Shown here piece after piece: positions 16,342 through 24,966 of a stretch of DNA of 64,000 nucleotides (positions are counted from its first letter, which is position 1; the number at the start of each line of letters is the position of its first letter). The translations under genes and the position numbers were made by a program. The stretch lies in NCBI GenBank assembly GCA_003523055.1, contig DPHC01000005.1:3820-67819 (forward strand), read 5' to 3'. The stretch is from Dehalococcoidia bacterium. Lineage in GTDB: Bacteria > Chloroflexota > Dehalococcoidia > Lucifugimonadales > UBA3495. A model generated the notes under the pieces. It saw only the letters and a program-made list of their open reading frames with translations. It did no database searches and had not been told where the DNA came from.

Positions 16342-17550
16342 TTGAGTAATATATTATCCGAAACAAACATAGTACTGGGAGTGACTGGTAGCATATCTGC
16401 TTATAAATCTTTAACATTAGCCAGCCGTCTCACTCAATTAGGAGCTAATGTAAATGTGATTCTTACAGAAGGAGGTTCCGAATTTATAACTCCTTTATCA
16501 TATAGAACCATCACCCAAAATCCTGTTGTAACAAATTCTTTTGATGTGAATTCGGCATACAGCGTAAATCACGTCTATTTAGCAAAAAAAACAGATGTTG
16601 TAATAGTCTACCCGGCTACTGCTAACTCTATTGCTAAATTGGCTGTCGGCATATGCGACAACCCTCTAGCAACAACTATACTTTCAACTACTGCTCCAAT
16701 AATCATTGCTCCAGCCATGGAAACAAACATGTTTGAGAATTCCATAACTCAATCCAACATAGAAAATTTAAAAACCCGTGGATTCCATTTCATTGGCCCG
16801 GACGCAGGGCATCTCGCATCCGGTGCATTAGGATTAGGGAGACTCACCGAACCCGAAGAAATGCTGGGACACATCCAATTTATTTTAGGTAAAACAAGAG
16901 GAGATTTCAGCGGAAAAAAAATAGTAATCACAGCTGGTGGAACTCAAGAACCCGTAGATCCAGTGAGAATCCTTACCAATCTATCATCAGGTAAAATGGG
17001 TTATTCACTAGCTACCGCCGCTCGAGATCGTGGAGCAACGGTTACTTTAATATCTGCGCCAGTATCTCTATCAGCACCTATAGGAACAACGATACATGAA
17101 GTTAAAACAGCAGAAGACATGTTAAAAAGCGTCCACGAAAACATAAAAGAGGCCGACGCAATAATTATGGCAGCAGCAGTTGCTGATTTTAAACCAACAA
17201 ACTCTGTAGGCAAAAAAATCAAGAAATCAGACGATAATTTTACTATGCGTTTATCTCCCACTTCGGACATTTTAAAAAGCATATCTGATACTAAAATAAT
17301 AAAAGTAGGTTTTGCAGCTGAAACAGACAATTTGATAGAAAATGCAAAATCAAAAATAACTAGCAAAAAACTAGCAATGATCATAGCAAATGATGTAACA
17401 ATACCTGGGGCGGGATTTGGGTCAGACGAAAACCAAATTTCAATAATTGATCAGGATTTGAATGTGGAATCATTGCCTCTTAATTCAAAATATGAAATCA
17501 GCCATACAATACTAGACAGATTATTGCCACTTTTACAAAGATTTAAATAA
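16342..17550 (+). CDS. coaBC: Bifunctional phosphopantothenoylcysteine decarboxylase/synthetase
   Basis: A 402-residue fusion for two CoA-synthesis steps. The N-terminal flavoprotein (CoaC, about 1-180) has GSISAYKSLTLA, active-site His in VNHVYLAK, and PAMETNMF. The C-terminal synthetase (CoaB) has GGTQEPVDPVRILTNLSSG, the dimer and nucleotide region AAAVADFKP, and the KKIKK lysines. The start is TTG at 16342, well placed after GGGAGGA. The gene's last 8 bases overlap the convergent flavin-dependent gene at 17543. Confidence 0.95.
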   Translation: MSNILSETNIVLGVTGSISAYKSLTLASRLTQLGANVNVILTEGGSEFITPLSYRTITQNPVVTNSFDVNSAYSVNHVYLAKKTDVVIVYPATANSIAKLAVGICDNPLATTILSTTAPIIIAPAMETNMFENSITQSNIENLKTRGFHFIGPDAGHLASGALGLGRLTEPEEMLGHIQFILGKTRGDFSGKKIVITAGGTQEPVDPVRILTNLSSGKMGYSLATAARDRGATVTLISAPVSLSAPIGTTIHEVKTAEDMLKSVHENIKEADAIIMAAAVADFKPTNSVGKKIKKSDDNFTMRLSPTSDILKSISDTKIIKVGFAAETDNLIENAKSKITSKKLAMIIANDVTIPGAGFGSDENQISIIDQDLNVESLPLNSKYEISHTILDRLLPLLQRFK

Positions 17551-18406
17551 GGCATTGCTTGAAATTTTCTATTGCTTTAATATGTGCATCTGGGCCACTT
17601 AACCCCATTTTCATAGTGTTAACAGATAAGTGACTAGCACCCATTTCATCCCAATCCGTAAGCAACTTGCTCCAGTCTTCTAAATCTCCTTGATTCAAAG
17701 ATATTCGGCCTTCAATTCCAATTTCATTTCGGTCCCTACCTATAGAATCCATAGCAGACCATAGTTTATCCAATTGCGCTCTGCCATTATCATCTGGTTG
17801 AAATTGGGGAATCCAACCATCACCTATCCTAGCTATTCTATCAATCACACGGTCAGCACCACCTCCTAACCAAATAGGGATAGGTCTTTGAATTGGTAAA
17901 GGGTTTATTCCAGCTGATGTCACATTATGGTATTCACCATGAAAATCCACTACATCCTGTGTCCACAGCAGTCTCAGGAGTTCAATTTGTTCTTCACATC
18001 TCTTACCGCGATTTTTAAAATTTTCTCCGAGTGCTTCATATTCCACATCATTCCACCCTATTCCCACACCTAATCTCAATCTTCCGCCAGTTAAAACATC
18101 TATAGCTGCTGCTTGTTTGGCAACCAAGGCTGTTTGCCTTTGTGGCAGAATCAATATCCCTGAAACCATCTCTATCTGTTCTGTACATCCTGCTAAGTAG
18201 CCAAATAACACAAATATTTCATGAAACATATCATAACTATTATAAGGTCTATTCCATTCTTTACGTGCTGAAGGGTCAGCTCCCAAAACATGATCAAATG
18301 CTAAAATATGCTTATATCCTAATTCTTCTGCAGCTTGGGCAAACTCCCTAACAGCTCCAGGATCCGCTCCAATTTCAGTCTGTGGAAAAACTACACCTAC
18401 TTGCAT
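17543..18406 (-). CDS. LLM-class F420/flavin-dependent oxidoreductase
   Basis: A 287-residue luciferase-like TIM-barrel enzyme that matches the F420-dependent TIGR03619-like subgroup. Landmarks are MQVGVVFPQTEIGADP, FAFDHV-type text (LAFDHVLGADP), the substrate loop, GGRLRLGVGIGWNDVEYEAL at about 110-130, and PIWLGGGADRVIDR. It would use reduced deazaflavin or FMN to oxidise or reduce an unknown small organic compound in the cytosol. AAAGGAG precedes the ATG. It is convergent with coaBC (8-bp overlap) and lies just downstream of tRNA-Gln on the same strand. Confidence 0.88.
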   Translation of the reverse strand: MQVGVVFPQTEIGADPGAVREFAQAAEELGYKHILAFDHVLGADPSARKEWNRPYNSYDMFHEIFVLFGYLAGCTEQIEMVSGILILPQRQTALVAKQAAAIDVLTGGRLRLGVGIGWNDVEYEALGENFKNRGKRCEEQIELLRLLWTQDVVDFHGEYHNVTSAGINPLPIQRPIPIWLGGGADRVIDRIARIGDGWIPQFQPDDNGRAQLDKLWSAMDSIGRDRNEIGIEGRISLNQGDLEDWSKLLTDWDEMGASHLSVNTMKMGLSGPDAHIKAIENFKQCLI

Positions 18407-18450
18407 GATTAACTCCTTTCAAATGAATGTTATGACACTCATTTATGTTA

Positions 18451-18524
18451 TGGCTGGGGATGCAGGATTCGAACCCGCACTCTCTGAACCAGAATCAGGT
18501 GTCCTACCATTAGACTAATCCCCA
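18451..18524 (-). tRNA. tRNA-Gln (anticodon CTG)
   Basis: A complete cloverleaf on the minus strand. The acceptor TGGGGAT pairs ATCCCCA, the D-arm has AATGGTA, the anticodon loop is TTCTGGT with CTG at the centre, and the T-loop is TTCGAAT. Discriminator G and an encoded CCA end (18451-18453) are present. The weak U1-A72 first pair is typical of tRNA-Gln. The first pair of the anticodon stem is a C-A mismatch. Confidence 0.93.
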
Positions 18525-18662
18525 TAAAATCTCAAACATGTATGAGTACTGTTTTTGATATCAAGTTTGAACATTTGACATTATACATCATATGTATAAA
18601 AATCTACCGTATAGATCACTACTAGAAACTAAGTTATAAATTCAAAGGTAACGGTTATAGAT

Positions 18663-19457
18663 ATGGCTACAACAACTGTATCAACTAAAGAAATCAAACT
18701 CTTAGATACCACGGTTGAATACTATGTTGGCGGAACTGGGCCAACTTCACTCGTCTTTTTACACGGCGCTGGAGGTAATTCGGGTTGGCAAAGCTATCAT
18801 GATCAATTAGCACAGTTGTACACGGTATACGTGCCATCTCAAGCAGGTTTCAATGGAACAGAAAGGCCTGATTGGGTCTATACCATCACTGATATGGCCC
18901 ATTTCAATTTACAACTGATATCGGCTTTAAATCTACAAGATTATATTTTAATGGGCTCTTCTATGGGAGGATGGATTGCGTCAGAAATGGCCTCTATGGA
19001 TGACTCAAAACTTAAATCATTAATATTAATAGATGCTGCAGGAATCCGACCCGAGACGGGCGAAATAGCAGAAATATTTATGTGCTCCGCTCAAACTAGA
19101 TTAAAACAGAGATTTTACGATCCCAAGCAAGTAGAAAATTATGAAAACTACACAAGAGACTTAACTCCGGAGGAGATATTCACAGAACACAGTAATCGTG
19201 AAATGGCTTCAAGATTATGCTGGAAGCCTTACCTACATAATTGGAGCCTGCCATTTTACTTGAAAAAAATTTCTATCCCTACTCTCATAATTTGGGGTGA
19301 TAATGATGCAATAATTCCTGTTGAATGTGGCACTTTATTCCAAAAATCTATCGCTAGATCAAAACTAGAAATTATAAAAAACTGTGGCCATTCGCCTGCG
19401 ATAGAGAAACCTGTCGAATTCATGACAGCAGTAAATAATTTCTTGGCAAATTCCTAA
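18663..19457 (+). CDS. Alpha/beta hydrolase
   Basis: A 264-residue cytosolic alpha/beta-hydrolase. The oxyanion motif HGAGGNSGW is at 34-42. Nucleophile Ser100 lies in GSSMGG, the acid is Asp in IIWGDNDAIIP, and the base is His in NCGHSPAIEKP. The cap contains NREMASRLCWKPY, which is also present in the paralogue at 35003. It is followed 20 bp later by a luciferase-like oxidoreductase on the same strand, so the hydrolase may process that enzyme's product. The substrate is unknown; C-C hydrolases of ring-cleavage pathways share this fold. Confidence 0.88.
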   Translation: MATTTVSTKEIKLLDTTVEYYVGGTGPTSLVFLHGAGGNSGWQSYHDQLAQLYTVYVPSQAGFNGTERPDWVYTITDMAHFNLQLISALNLQDYILMGSSMGGWIASEMASMDDSKLKSLILIDAAGIRPETGEIAEIFMCSAQTRLKQRFYDPKQVENYENYTRDLTPEEIFTEHSNREMASRLCWKPYLHNWSLPFYLKKISIPTLIIWGDNDAIIPVECGTLFQKSIARSKLEIIKNCGHSPAIEKPVEFMTAVNNFLANS

Positions 19458-19477
19458 AAAACATATAGGAGAGAACT

Positions 19478-20623
19478 ATGACTGAAGTATTTTGGTTTTC
19501 AGAACAGCCATATGGGCATGTAACAGATGACGACATAGACGGGTATGAATCGGGAAGAATGCACTTCCCAAATACTATGTTCGATCCTATTAAAGCTCAC
19601 CAACTTTACTCAAATTATCATGACCAATACGTTATGGCAGATCAAGTAGGATTTGACGGCATAATGACCAATGAACACCACAGTTCATACTGGTGCATGA
19701 AACCCTCAGTCAATATAGATGCGGCTTGCATTGCAAAAGTAACTAAAAATGTAAAAATAGCCATGTTAGGTAATGTGATAGCAACTCAAGATCCGGTCAA
19801 AATGGCAGAAGAAATAGCCATGCTTGACTGTATTTCAGGTGGCAGAATTATATCTGGATTTGTTAGAGGCACTGCAGTTGAAACCCTTCATTCAGGCATA
19901 AGCCCAACTGAAAACAGAGCAAGATTTGAAGAAGCTCATGACTTGATTATTAAATGTTGGACTACCCCTGGCCCATTCAGATGGGAAGGACGATATTGGC
20001 CACATAGAATGGTAAACCCCTGGGTAGTTCCTATTCAAAGAGATCCACATCCTCAAGTATGGTTTCCTGGCACTGGTAGCCCTGAAAGCGTGATCTGGGC
20101 TGCTGAAAGACAATATCCTTACATGAATTTAGGATCCCTTTTGGACTTAACAAAACAACTCAAAGACATATATTTCGAAACAGCCAATAAAGTAGGTTAC
20201 CAACCAGGACCCGAACATTTCGGATACTTGATGAAAGTCTTCTGCGCAGACACAGAAGAAAGAGCGCAAGAGATCGGTCGTAAATATTTGTGGACAGAAA
20301 AGCACAGGAATCGAGGCCCTGCAGAATTCAATGACCCTCCTGGCTATCAATCCAGAGAAGCGCTCAAAATCAAAATGTCCAGACCCGTTATTGGTACAGG
20401 CACTATGGGAAAAAGCATGACTTACGAAGAACTACAAAATGCTTATAATATAGTTGTTGGCACACCTGAAACAGTAATAGAAAAACTGAGACACATAAAA
20501 AGAGAGCTTGATCCTGGATACGTATTGATTTATGGCAATGAAGGCAACATGGCGCATGAAGACGTAATGAGATCAATAGAACTGATCGGAACTAAAGTTA
20601 TTCCAGCAGTTAAAAATTTCTAG
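19478..20623 (+). CDS. LLM-class flavin-dependent monooxygenase
   Basis: A 381-residue bacterial-luciferase-like enzyme. MTNEHHSSYWCMKPS (about 65-79), GNVIATQDPVKMAEEIAMLD, GGRIISGFVRGTA and VWFPGTGSPESVIWAA trace the flavin barrel. It is longer than the F420-type relative at 17543 and resembles FMNH2-dependent oxygenases that open or hydroxylate organic compounds. It forms an operon with the alpha/beta hydrolase upstream, with ATAGGAGAG before its ATG, and ends at a hairpin shared with the convergent CoA-transferase gene. Such paralogues are abundant in SAR202 genomes and are thought to attack recalcitrant organic matter. Confidence 0.88.
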   Translation: MTEVFWFSEQPYGHVTDDDIDGYESGRMHFPNTMFDPIKAHQLYSNYHDQYVMADQVGFDGIMTNEHHSSYWCMKPSVNIDAACIAKVTKNVKIAMLGNVIATQDPVKMAEEIAMLDCISGGRIISGFVRGTAVETLHSGISPTENRARFEEAHDLIIKCWTTPGPFRWEGRYWPHRMVNPWVVPIQRDPHPQVWFPGTGSPESVIWAAERQYPYMNLGSLLDLTKQLKDIYFETANKVGYQPGPEHFGYLMKVFCADTEERAQEIGRKYLWTEKHRNRGPAEFNDPPGYQSREALKIKMSRPVIGTGTMGKSMTYEELQNAYNIVVGTPETVIEKLRHIKRELDPGYVLIYGNEGNMAHEDVMRSIELIGTKVIPAVKNF

Positions 20624-20634
20624 ATCATACCCAT

Positions 20635-20670
20635 AGTGAGGCATTGTTTAATCACAATGCCTCACTATTT
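20635..20670. terminator. Bidirectional hairpin terminator
   Basis: Arms 20635-20647 and 20654-20666 pair perfectly over 13 bp (AGTGAGGCATTGT) around a 6-nt loop, followed by ATTTAATT. It lies between the convergent oxygenase and CoA-transferase genes and covers the last codon of the latter. Confidence 0.8.
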
Positions 20671-21936
20671 AATTACACCGTGTTTTCTAAATGCAAGTCT
20701 CTGACATTCTGTAAAGCCATACTCTTCTAAAATCTCATCAGTATGCTCCCCCAATTCGCCCAAATTATGTTTAATTTCAATACTACTTTTGCTAAACCTC
20801 GCCAGTGGGCCTGTCATTCGCACTACACCTTGTTCCTTATGGTTCACGTCGACCAGAAATTGATTTTCTATGAGTTTACCGTCAGAGAATAATTCTTCTT
20901 TGAACCTAATTGGCCCAGCGGGTATATTCTTAGCAAATAATATATCTAGCCACTGAGCTGTAGTTTGGTTCATGAACTTCGATTCTGCCATTTGTACTAA
21001 TTGATCCCCAATTCTCTTATCTCGTTCCGATTTAGGATCATAATCTACATCAAACCTTCTATCTTTTAGATTCAATACGCTCAAAAGTTTCCTTCTGAGA
21101 GGATCATTAAGACACGCTACAGCCAGCGCTCCATCAGATGTCAGAAAAGTTCTATAGTAAATATTTCCTGGAGTTACATCTTGTCTCGATTCATAAAAAT
21201 TCCTTATTTCTTTGTGGCTTAACCCTGATTCTTTTAAGGACTCTAGATCTTGAACGAACTCCGAGTTTCGAGACTTGTCTAATGATTCGACTTCAACTAG
21301 TCTCATACCCATTAATTGCAACGCACACGATAGTAAATTGGCTTCTATTTTCTGACCCGTACCAGTTTTTTCTCTGTAATATAACGCAGCACATATTGAT
21401 CCTACTAAATTTAAGCCTGAAGCGGTGTCTATTAATGGAGTAGACCAAATTTGTTCTGGCCTACCGGAGTCATCAATTCTACTTTCAGTGCCTATTAAGC
21501 CGCACACACTTTGAATAACCAGATCATATCCCGATACATAACCATCTCCAGCATACGACCCATAAGCAGTATTTTCACAATATATGAGACGATCATTTAT
21601 GCTAGACAAATAGCTATATCCTATGCCAAGGTTCTCAGCAACGTTGGGTGAAGCATTGACCACTACCACATCACAATTTTTAACAAGTTTTTCTATAATT
21701 TCCTTGGAAGCATTTTGTTTTAAATCCAACGTCATATTTCTTTTACCACGATTATAGGCCATGAATGGTCGACTTTCAGATTCAGAAAATTTATACATGT
21801 ATCTCCATGAATCTCCCCAAGGAGGTTCAATTTTGATCACTGACGCACCATAATCAGACAAAATCATTCCCGCAAGAGGTCCCGAAATCACTTCTGTGAA
21901 TTCCAATACCGAAACACCTTCTAAAGGACCCGCCAT
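20665..21936 (-). CDS. CaiB/BaiF (family III) CoA-transferase
   Basis: A 423-residue CoA-transferase that moves CoA between carboxylic acids, activating a substrate for breakdown. The N-terminal MAGPLEGVSVLEFTEVISGP, the CoA-site DYGASVIKIEPPWGDSWR, the catalytic-Asp region PLIDTASGLNLVGS, and ALYYREKTGTGQKI all match the family. Length is normal. The ATG at 21936 has AGGTGA 5 nt upstream; the GTG nine bases earlier overlaps that site. It stands alone, convergent with the oxygenase operon, and divergent from tRNA-Pro. The acid it activates is unknown. Confidence 0.92.
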   Translation of the reverse strand: MAGPLEGVSVLEFTEVISGPLAGMILSDYGASVIKIEPPWGDSWRYMYKFSESESRPFMAYNRGKRNMTLDLKQNASKEIIEKLVKNCDVVVVNASPNVAENLGIGYSYLSSINDRLIYCENTAYGSYAGDGYVSGYDLVIQSVCGLIGTESRIDDSGRPEQIWSTPLIDTASGLNLVGSICAALYYREKTGTGQKIEANLLSCALQLMGMRLVEVESLDKSRNSEFVQDLESLKESGLSHKEIRNFYESRQDVTPGNIYYRTFLTSDGALAVACLNDPLRRKLLSVLNLKDRRFDVDYDPKSERDKRIGDQLVQMAESKFMNQTTAQWLDILFAKNIPAGPIRFKEELFSDGKLIENQFLVDVNHKEQGVVRMTGPLARFSKSSIEIKHNLGELGEHTDEILEEYGFTECQRLAFRKHGVIK

Positions 21937-22049
21937 ACAACTCACCTACTCATTAGTAACTTAAATATACACAATAAACAGATACATGTCTTCTTCATAA
22001 ATTTGGCCAATTCGTATATAGATTTATTTCTGTTAAAATAACATGCAGT

Positions 22050-22126
22050 CGGGGCGTGGCGCAGCCCGGTAGCGCACCTGCATGGGGTGTAGGGGGTCGC
22101 CAGTTCGAATCTGGCCGCCCCGACCA
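22050..22126 (+). tRNA. tRNA-Pro (anticodon GGG)
   Basis: A complete 77-nt cloverleaf. The acceptor CGGGGCG pairs CGCCCCG, the D-loop region is GCGCAGCCCGGTAGCGC, the anticodon loop is ATGGGGT with GGG at 34-36, and the T-loop is TTCGAAT. Discriminator A and an encoded CCA end are present. It closely matches the usual bacterial tRNA-Pro. Confidence 0.95.
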
Positions 22127-22147
22127 TTAACAAAATAAAGGTATAAA

Positions 22148-22561
22148 ATGAGAAATATAGACCACGAACCATTATATTCAGACAGACACCGTGTCTCAGT
22201 AAACCTATCATTAATATTTGCTCTTTTAGTAATATTTTATGGATTAATCCAAGAATTTAGAGGAAATGCGGACGGAGCAATGTTGGTAATCGTTGGTAGC
22301 TTAGTAGCGGTATATACTTGGCTGACCAAACCACGAACATTTGAAGTATACGAAAATTGCCTAGTATTGCGGTATGGACGCCCCAGAAGACGTGTAATAC
22401 CATTCGAAAACATCGATAGAGTTGACCAACTAAAACTAGCAGTACCAGATAGATGGAGAGTATATTTAAAACATGGAAGACGAGTAGTTTTATTAACAAA
22501 AAATCCAGAAACTTTAGTAGAACATTTAAACAAAGCCATTGAAGCATACGAAAATCGGTAG
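22148..22561 (+). CDS. Small membrane protein with bacterial PH-like domain
   Basis: A 137-residue protein with two N-terminal transmembrane helices (about 18-37 and 43-59) followed by a PH-like beta domain: FEVYENCLVLRYGRPRRRVIPFENI, then RWRVYLKHGRRVVLLT. Proteins of this build are common in Gram-positives and Chloroflexota, where they are thought to be membrane-associated scaffold or envelope-stress proteins. No catalytic residues are visible. AAGG lies 7 nt before the ATG. It starts 21 bp after tRNA-Pro and 78 bp before the ThDP gene pair. Confidence 0.72.
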   Translation: MRNIDHEPLYSDRHRVSVNLSLIFALLVIFYGLIQEFRGNADGAMLVIVGSLVAVYTWLTKPRTFEVYENCLVLRYGRPRRRVIPFENIDRVDQLKLAVPDRWRVYLKHGRRVVLLTKNPETLVEHLNKAIEAYENR

Positions 22562-22639
22562 TTTTGACAACATTTTTTTCCTCTGGTAAATTGTCTAAAC
22601 ATATCTTAAAAAAGCAATTTGAAATATAAGGAATTACCA

Positions 22640-23146
22640 ATGAGCTGGGAACAAATAATAGTAGATTCACTCAAAAAAGCAGATGTTTCTCTGATTTCAT
22701 ACGTACCTGATCATTCGATCGGTAAAGTAACTAAAATAATTGAAAAAGATAACTTTTTCCATTTAGTACCTGCAACTAGAGAAGAAGAAGCTATAGGAAT
22801 TGCAGTAGGTGGATATGCTGTAGGCAAAAAAGCAGCCGTATTCATGCAAACAAGCGGTTTTGGTAACTGCGTTAACGCTATAGCAACACTATGCGTACCT
22901 GCCCGAGTGCCCATACCAATGTTCATCAACATGAGAGGGGGCCCGGGGGAATTTAACATATCTCAAGTAGCTATGGGTAAAATAACCAACCCAATCATGG
23001 ACATGTTAGGGATAGTAAATTACACAATCAACGATGAATTTAAAATGGACCAATTAATTGACGGAGCTTTAAAATTATGTTTTGCGAACCGTCAACCTGT
23101 AGGGGTCTGCCTAACCTCATTGTTACATGGAGGTAAAAGTGTTTAG
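22640..23146 (+). CDS. ThDP-dependent decarboxylase, alpha (PYR) subunit
   Basis: A 168-residue pyrimidine-binding subunit of a split ThDP enzyme, like the alpha chain of sulfopyruvate decarboxylase or the first half of phosphonopyruvate decarboxylase. Key features are the cofactor-activating Glu in ATREEEAIGIA, AAVFMQTSGFGNCVNAI, and NMRGGPGEFN. AAGGAA lies 6 nt before the ATG at 22640. Its last 8 bases overlap the beta gene, so the two are made together. The substrate is a 2-oxo acid with an anionic head, but whether sulfonate, phosphonate or other cannot be told. Confidence 0.85.
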   Translation: MSWEQIIVDSLKKADVSLISYVPDHSIGKVTKIIEKDNFFHLVPATREEEAIGIAVGGYAVGKKAAVFMQTSGFGNCVNAIATLCVPARVPIPMFINMRGGPGEFNISQVAMGKITNPIMDMLGIVNYTINDEFKMDQLIDGALKLCFANRQPVGVCLTSLLHGGKSV

Positions 23147-23693
23147 ATTTGATGCAACCAAACTAATTTTATCTAAATTAGACAATCAACCCATTGTAGC
23201 TAATTTGGGGCCCACCAGCGATGAACTCTGGCATGCAGAGCATCGAGACAGAAATTTTTACACATATGGCAATATGGGGCTTTGCTCATCCATAGCTTTA
23301 GGCATGGCTCTATGTAATGACGAAAAAATAATTTCACTTGACGGAGATGGATCTTTACTGATGAACCTCGGAACTCTAGCAACAATCAACCGAGAAAATC
23401 CAAAAAACCTAATAGTATTAGTTTACGATAATGAAATGTGGGGGCAAACTGGTCGTCAAGCTACTCATACATCAACTGGCACTGAATTGATTGAGGTAGC
23501 AGAAGGGTGTGGAATAAAAAACACAACCATAGTGCATGACTTGGAAACGTTATCAGAAGCGTTCGATAAAGCTTTAGTGGAAGATGGTCCTTGGTTTATT
23601 GTCGCTAAAATAGAGGAAACGGACTATTTACCCGTGCCGACGCCTGAACCAGAATTCACTATGTACAGATTCCGAAATTCTTTCTTAAATTAA
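23139..23693 (+). CDS. ThDP-dependent decarboxylase, beta (PP) subunit
   Basis: A 184-residue partner of the preceding gene. It carries the diphosphate/Mg2+ motif from GDGSLLMNLGTL to VLVYDNEMWGQTGRQ, and the early GNMGLCSSIALGMAL. GTG at 23139 is taken as the start because GGAGG lies 5 nt upstream; an ATG at 23127 would overlap that ribosome site. The alpha and beta chains together make one active site. A strong hairpin terminator follows 12 bp after the stop. Confidence 0.85.
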   Translation: MFRFDATKLILSKLDNQPIVANLGPTSDELWHAEHRDRNFYTYGNMGLCSSIALGMALCNDEKIISLDGDGSLLMNLGTLATINRENPKNLIVLVYDNEMWGQTGRQATHTSTGTELIEVAEGCGIKNTTIVHDLETLSEAFDKALVEDGPWFIVAKIEETDYLPVPTPEPEFTMYRFRNSFLN

Positions 23694-23705
23694 AGTCTGA
23701 TTAAA

Positions 23706-23744
23706 AAAAATCTCCCCTATCGCGTTAGCATAGGGGAGATTTTT
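23706..23744. terminator. Bidirectional rho-independent terminator
   Basis: Arms 23706-23720 and 23730-23744 pair perfectly over 15 bp (core ATCTCCCCTAT) around a 9-nt loop, with A-run before and T-run after. It therefore serves both the ThDP pair and the convergent dienelactone hydrolase. Confidence 0.92.
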
Positions 23745-23755
23745 AATTTAAGTGA

Positions 23756-24496
23756 TTATTTTAAATGTGTAGCAAACCATCCAAGAGTTCTGTCTAAAGC
23801 ATCCTTAGCTGCTGCTTCGTTGTAACTATCTCTTTCATCACAATTAAAACCATGGCCAACCCCTGGGTAAATCTTAAAGTCATATGTTTTACCATTTCTC
23901 TTTAATGATTCTTCCATTTCAGCTACATGGTCTGGAGATGGCCTTGTATCTGTCTCACCAAAGTTTCCCATAACTGGAATTTCAATCCCACCGGTCAAAC
24001 TTAGAGCATTAACTCCATCTGGAAAAGTTTCATTGACTCCTCCTCCATAATACACTGAAGCTGCACTCAAACCTGGGCAGCTAGTGGCTGCGAGGTAAGT
24101 TACTCTTCCACCCAAACAATAACCGACTATTCCTATCTTTTGGCCTTTGGTTCTAGGATTATGATTCTGTAAATAATCTATAGTTTGATCGATATCTAAG
24201 ATTATTTCTTCTCCCTGCATTTCACCCATATATTTAGGGACAGATGGGTCTCCATAAGGGATTTTGGGGTTAGGGCTTTGTCGGTGATAAATAGCTGGGG
24301 ATACAGCAACGTATCCTTGTTCTGCGAATTGGTCGCATACTTTAGTCATATGACCATTAACTCCAAAAGCTTCCTGCACTACTATGATAGCTGGGGCGCT
24401 AGTAGATCCAACAGGGTAACTAACGTAAGTGGCCATATCTTCGCCTTCGGCGCTGTGGTCGTCTGGAAATCTAATATTCTCCCAAAATGATGGCAT
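23756..24496 (-). CDS. Dienelactone hydrolase family protein
   Basis: A 246-residue alpha/beta-hydrolase with a cysteine nucleophile. The elbow is GYCLGGRVTYL, acid Asp lies in GNFGETDTRPS and base His in YPGVGHGFNCDERDSY, all as in carboxymethylenebutenolidase. Such enzymes open lactone rings formed in chlorocatechol and related pathways, in the cytosol. ATG at 24496 is used: GGAGG lies 7 nt upstream, and the TTG two codons earlier is too close. It is convergent with the ThDP pair. Confidence 0.9.
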   Translation of the reverse strand: MPSFWENIRFPDDHSAEGEDMATYVSYPVGSTSAPAIIVVQEAFGVNGHMTKVCDQFAEQGYVAVSPAIYHRQSPNPKIPYGDPSVPKYMGEMQGEEIILDIDQTIDYLQNHNPRTKGQKIGIVGYCLGGRVTYLAATSCPGLSAASVYYGGGVNETFPDGVNALSLTGGIEIPVMGNFGETDTRPSPDHVAEMEESLKRNGKTYDFKIYPGVGHGFNCDERDSYNEAAAKDALDRTLGWFATHLK

Positions 24497-24966
24497 AATC
24501 AATCCTCCTCTTAATGTTACAATTCTAAATGAGCTTCTAACAATTAACCCACATTAACTAACTTACTTGTTAACTAAGCGTTCTCATCAGCAACCCGATT
24601 GTAGCAAAGCGAATACAGCTTTACAAGTTGCAGACCTCATTATGTAAATACAATTCCATATCAATTCTCTTATAGAATATCGCATGGAATAATTAAACCG
24701 AATGTCATATAAATTAAAGTAGTTGTCCTCTTGCGCTAGATGAAAATTCTTTTTATAACATAACTGATTTTCAGAACTTCATTTATTCATCAATTTAGTA
24801 ATATGATTTTAACTTAAATTGATAATGCCAAAGAATCACGGATTTAGTCATAAAAGAGCTAGAATATTTAACACAGCACCCGTAAACCTCATCTGTAATG
24901 TTATTTTGCAAATTACCAGCGGGTCCTATAGAATTGATTTAGTGATTATATGAAGATTAAAGCATT
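24497..24966. other. 470-bp intergenic region upstream of ftsH
   Basis: No gene, tRNA, repeat or convincing hairpin was seen in this AT-rich stretch between the divergent dienelactone hydrolase and ftsH. It is unusually long for this window. It probably holds both promoters and any heat-shock control of ftsH, but no clear -35/-10 pair could be picked out. Confidence 0.5.

Noticed and set aside
18575..18600. TTGACA followed by TATAAA before the hydrolase at 18663
   Set aside because: The spacing is only 14 bp, too short for a normal sigma-70 promoter, so it was not listed as a feature.
22237..22670. Two minus-strand frames (121 and 137 residues) opposite the PH-like gene
   Set aside because: They have no ribosome sites and no domain, and the + strand frame has the PH-like pattern.
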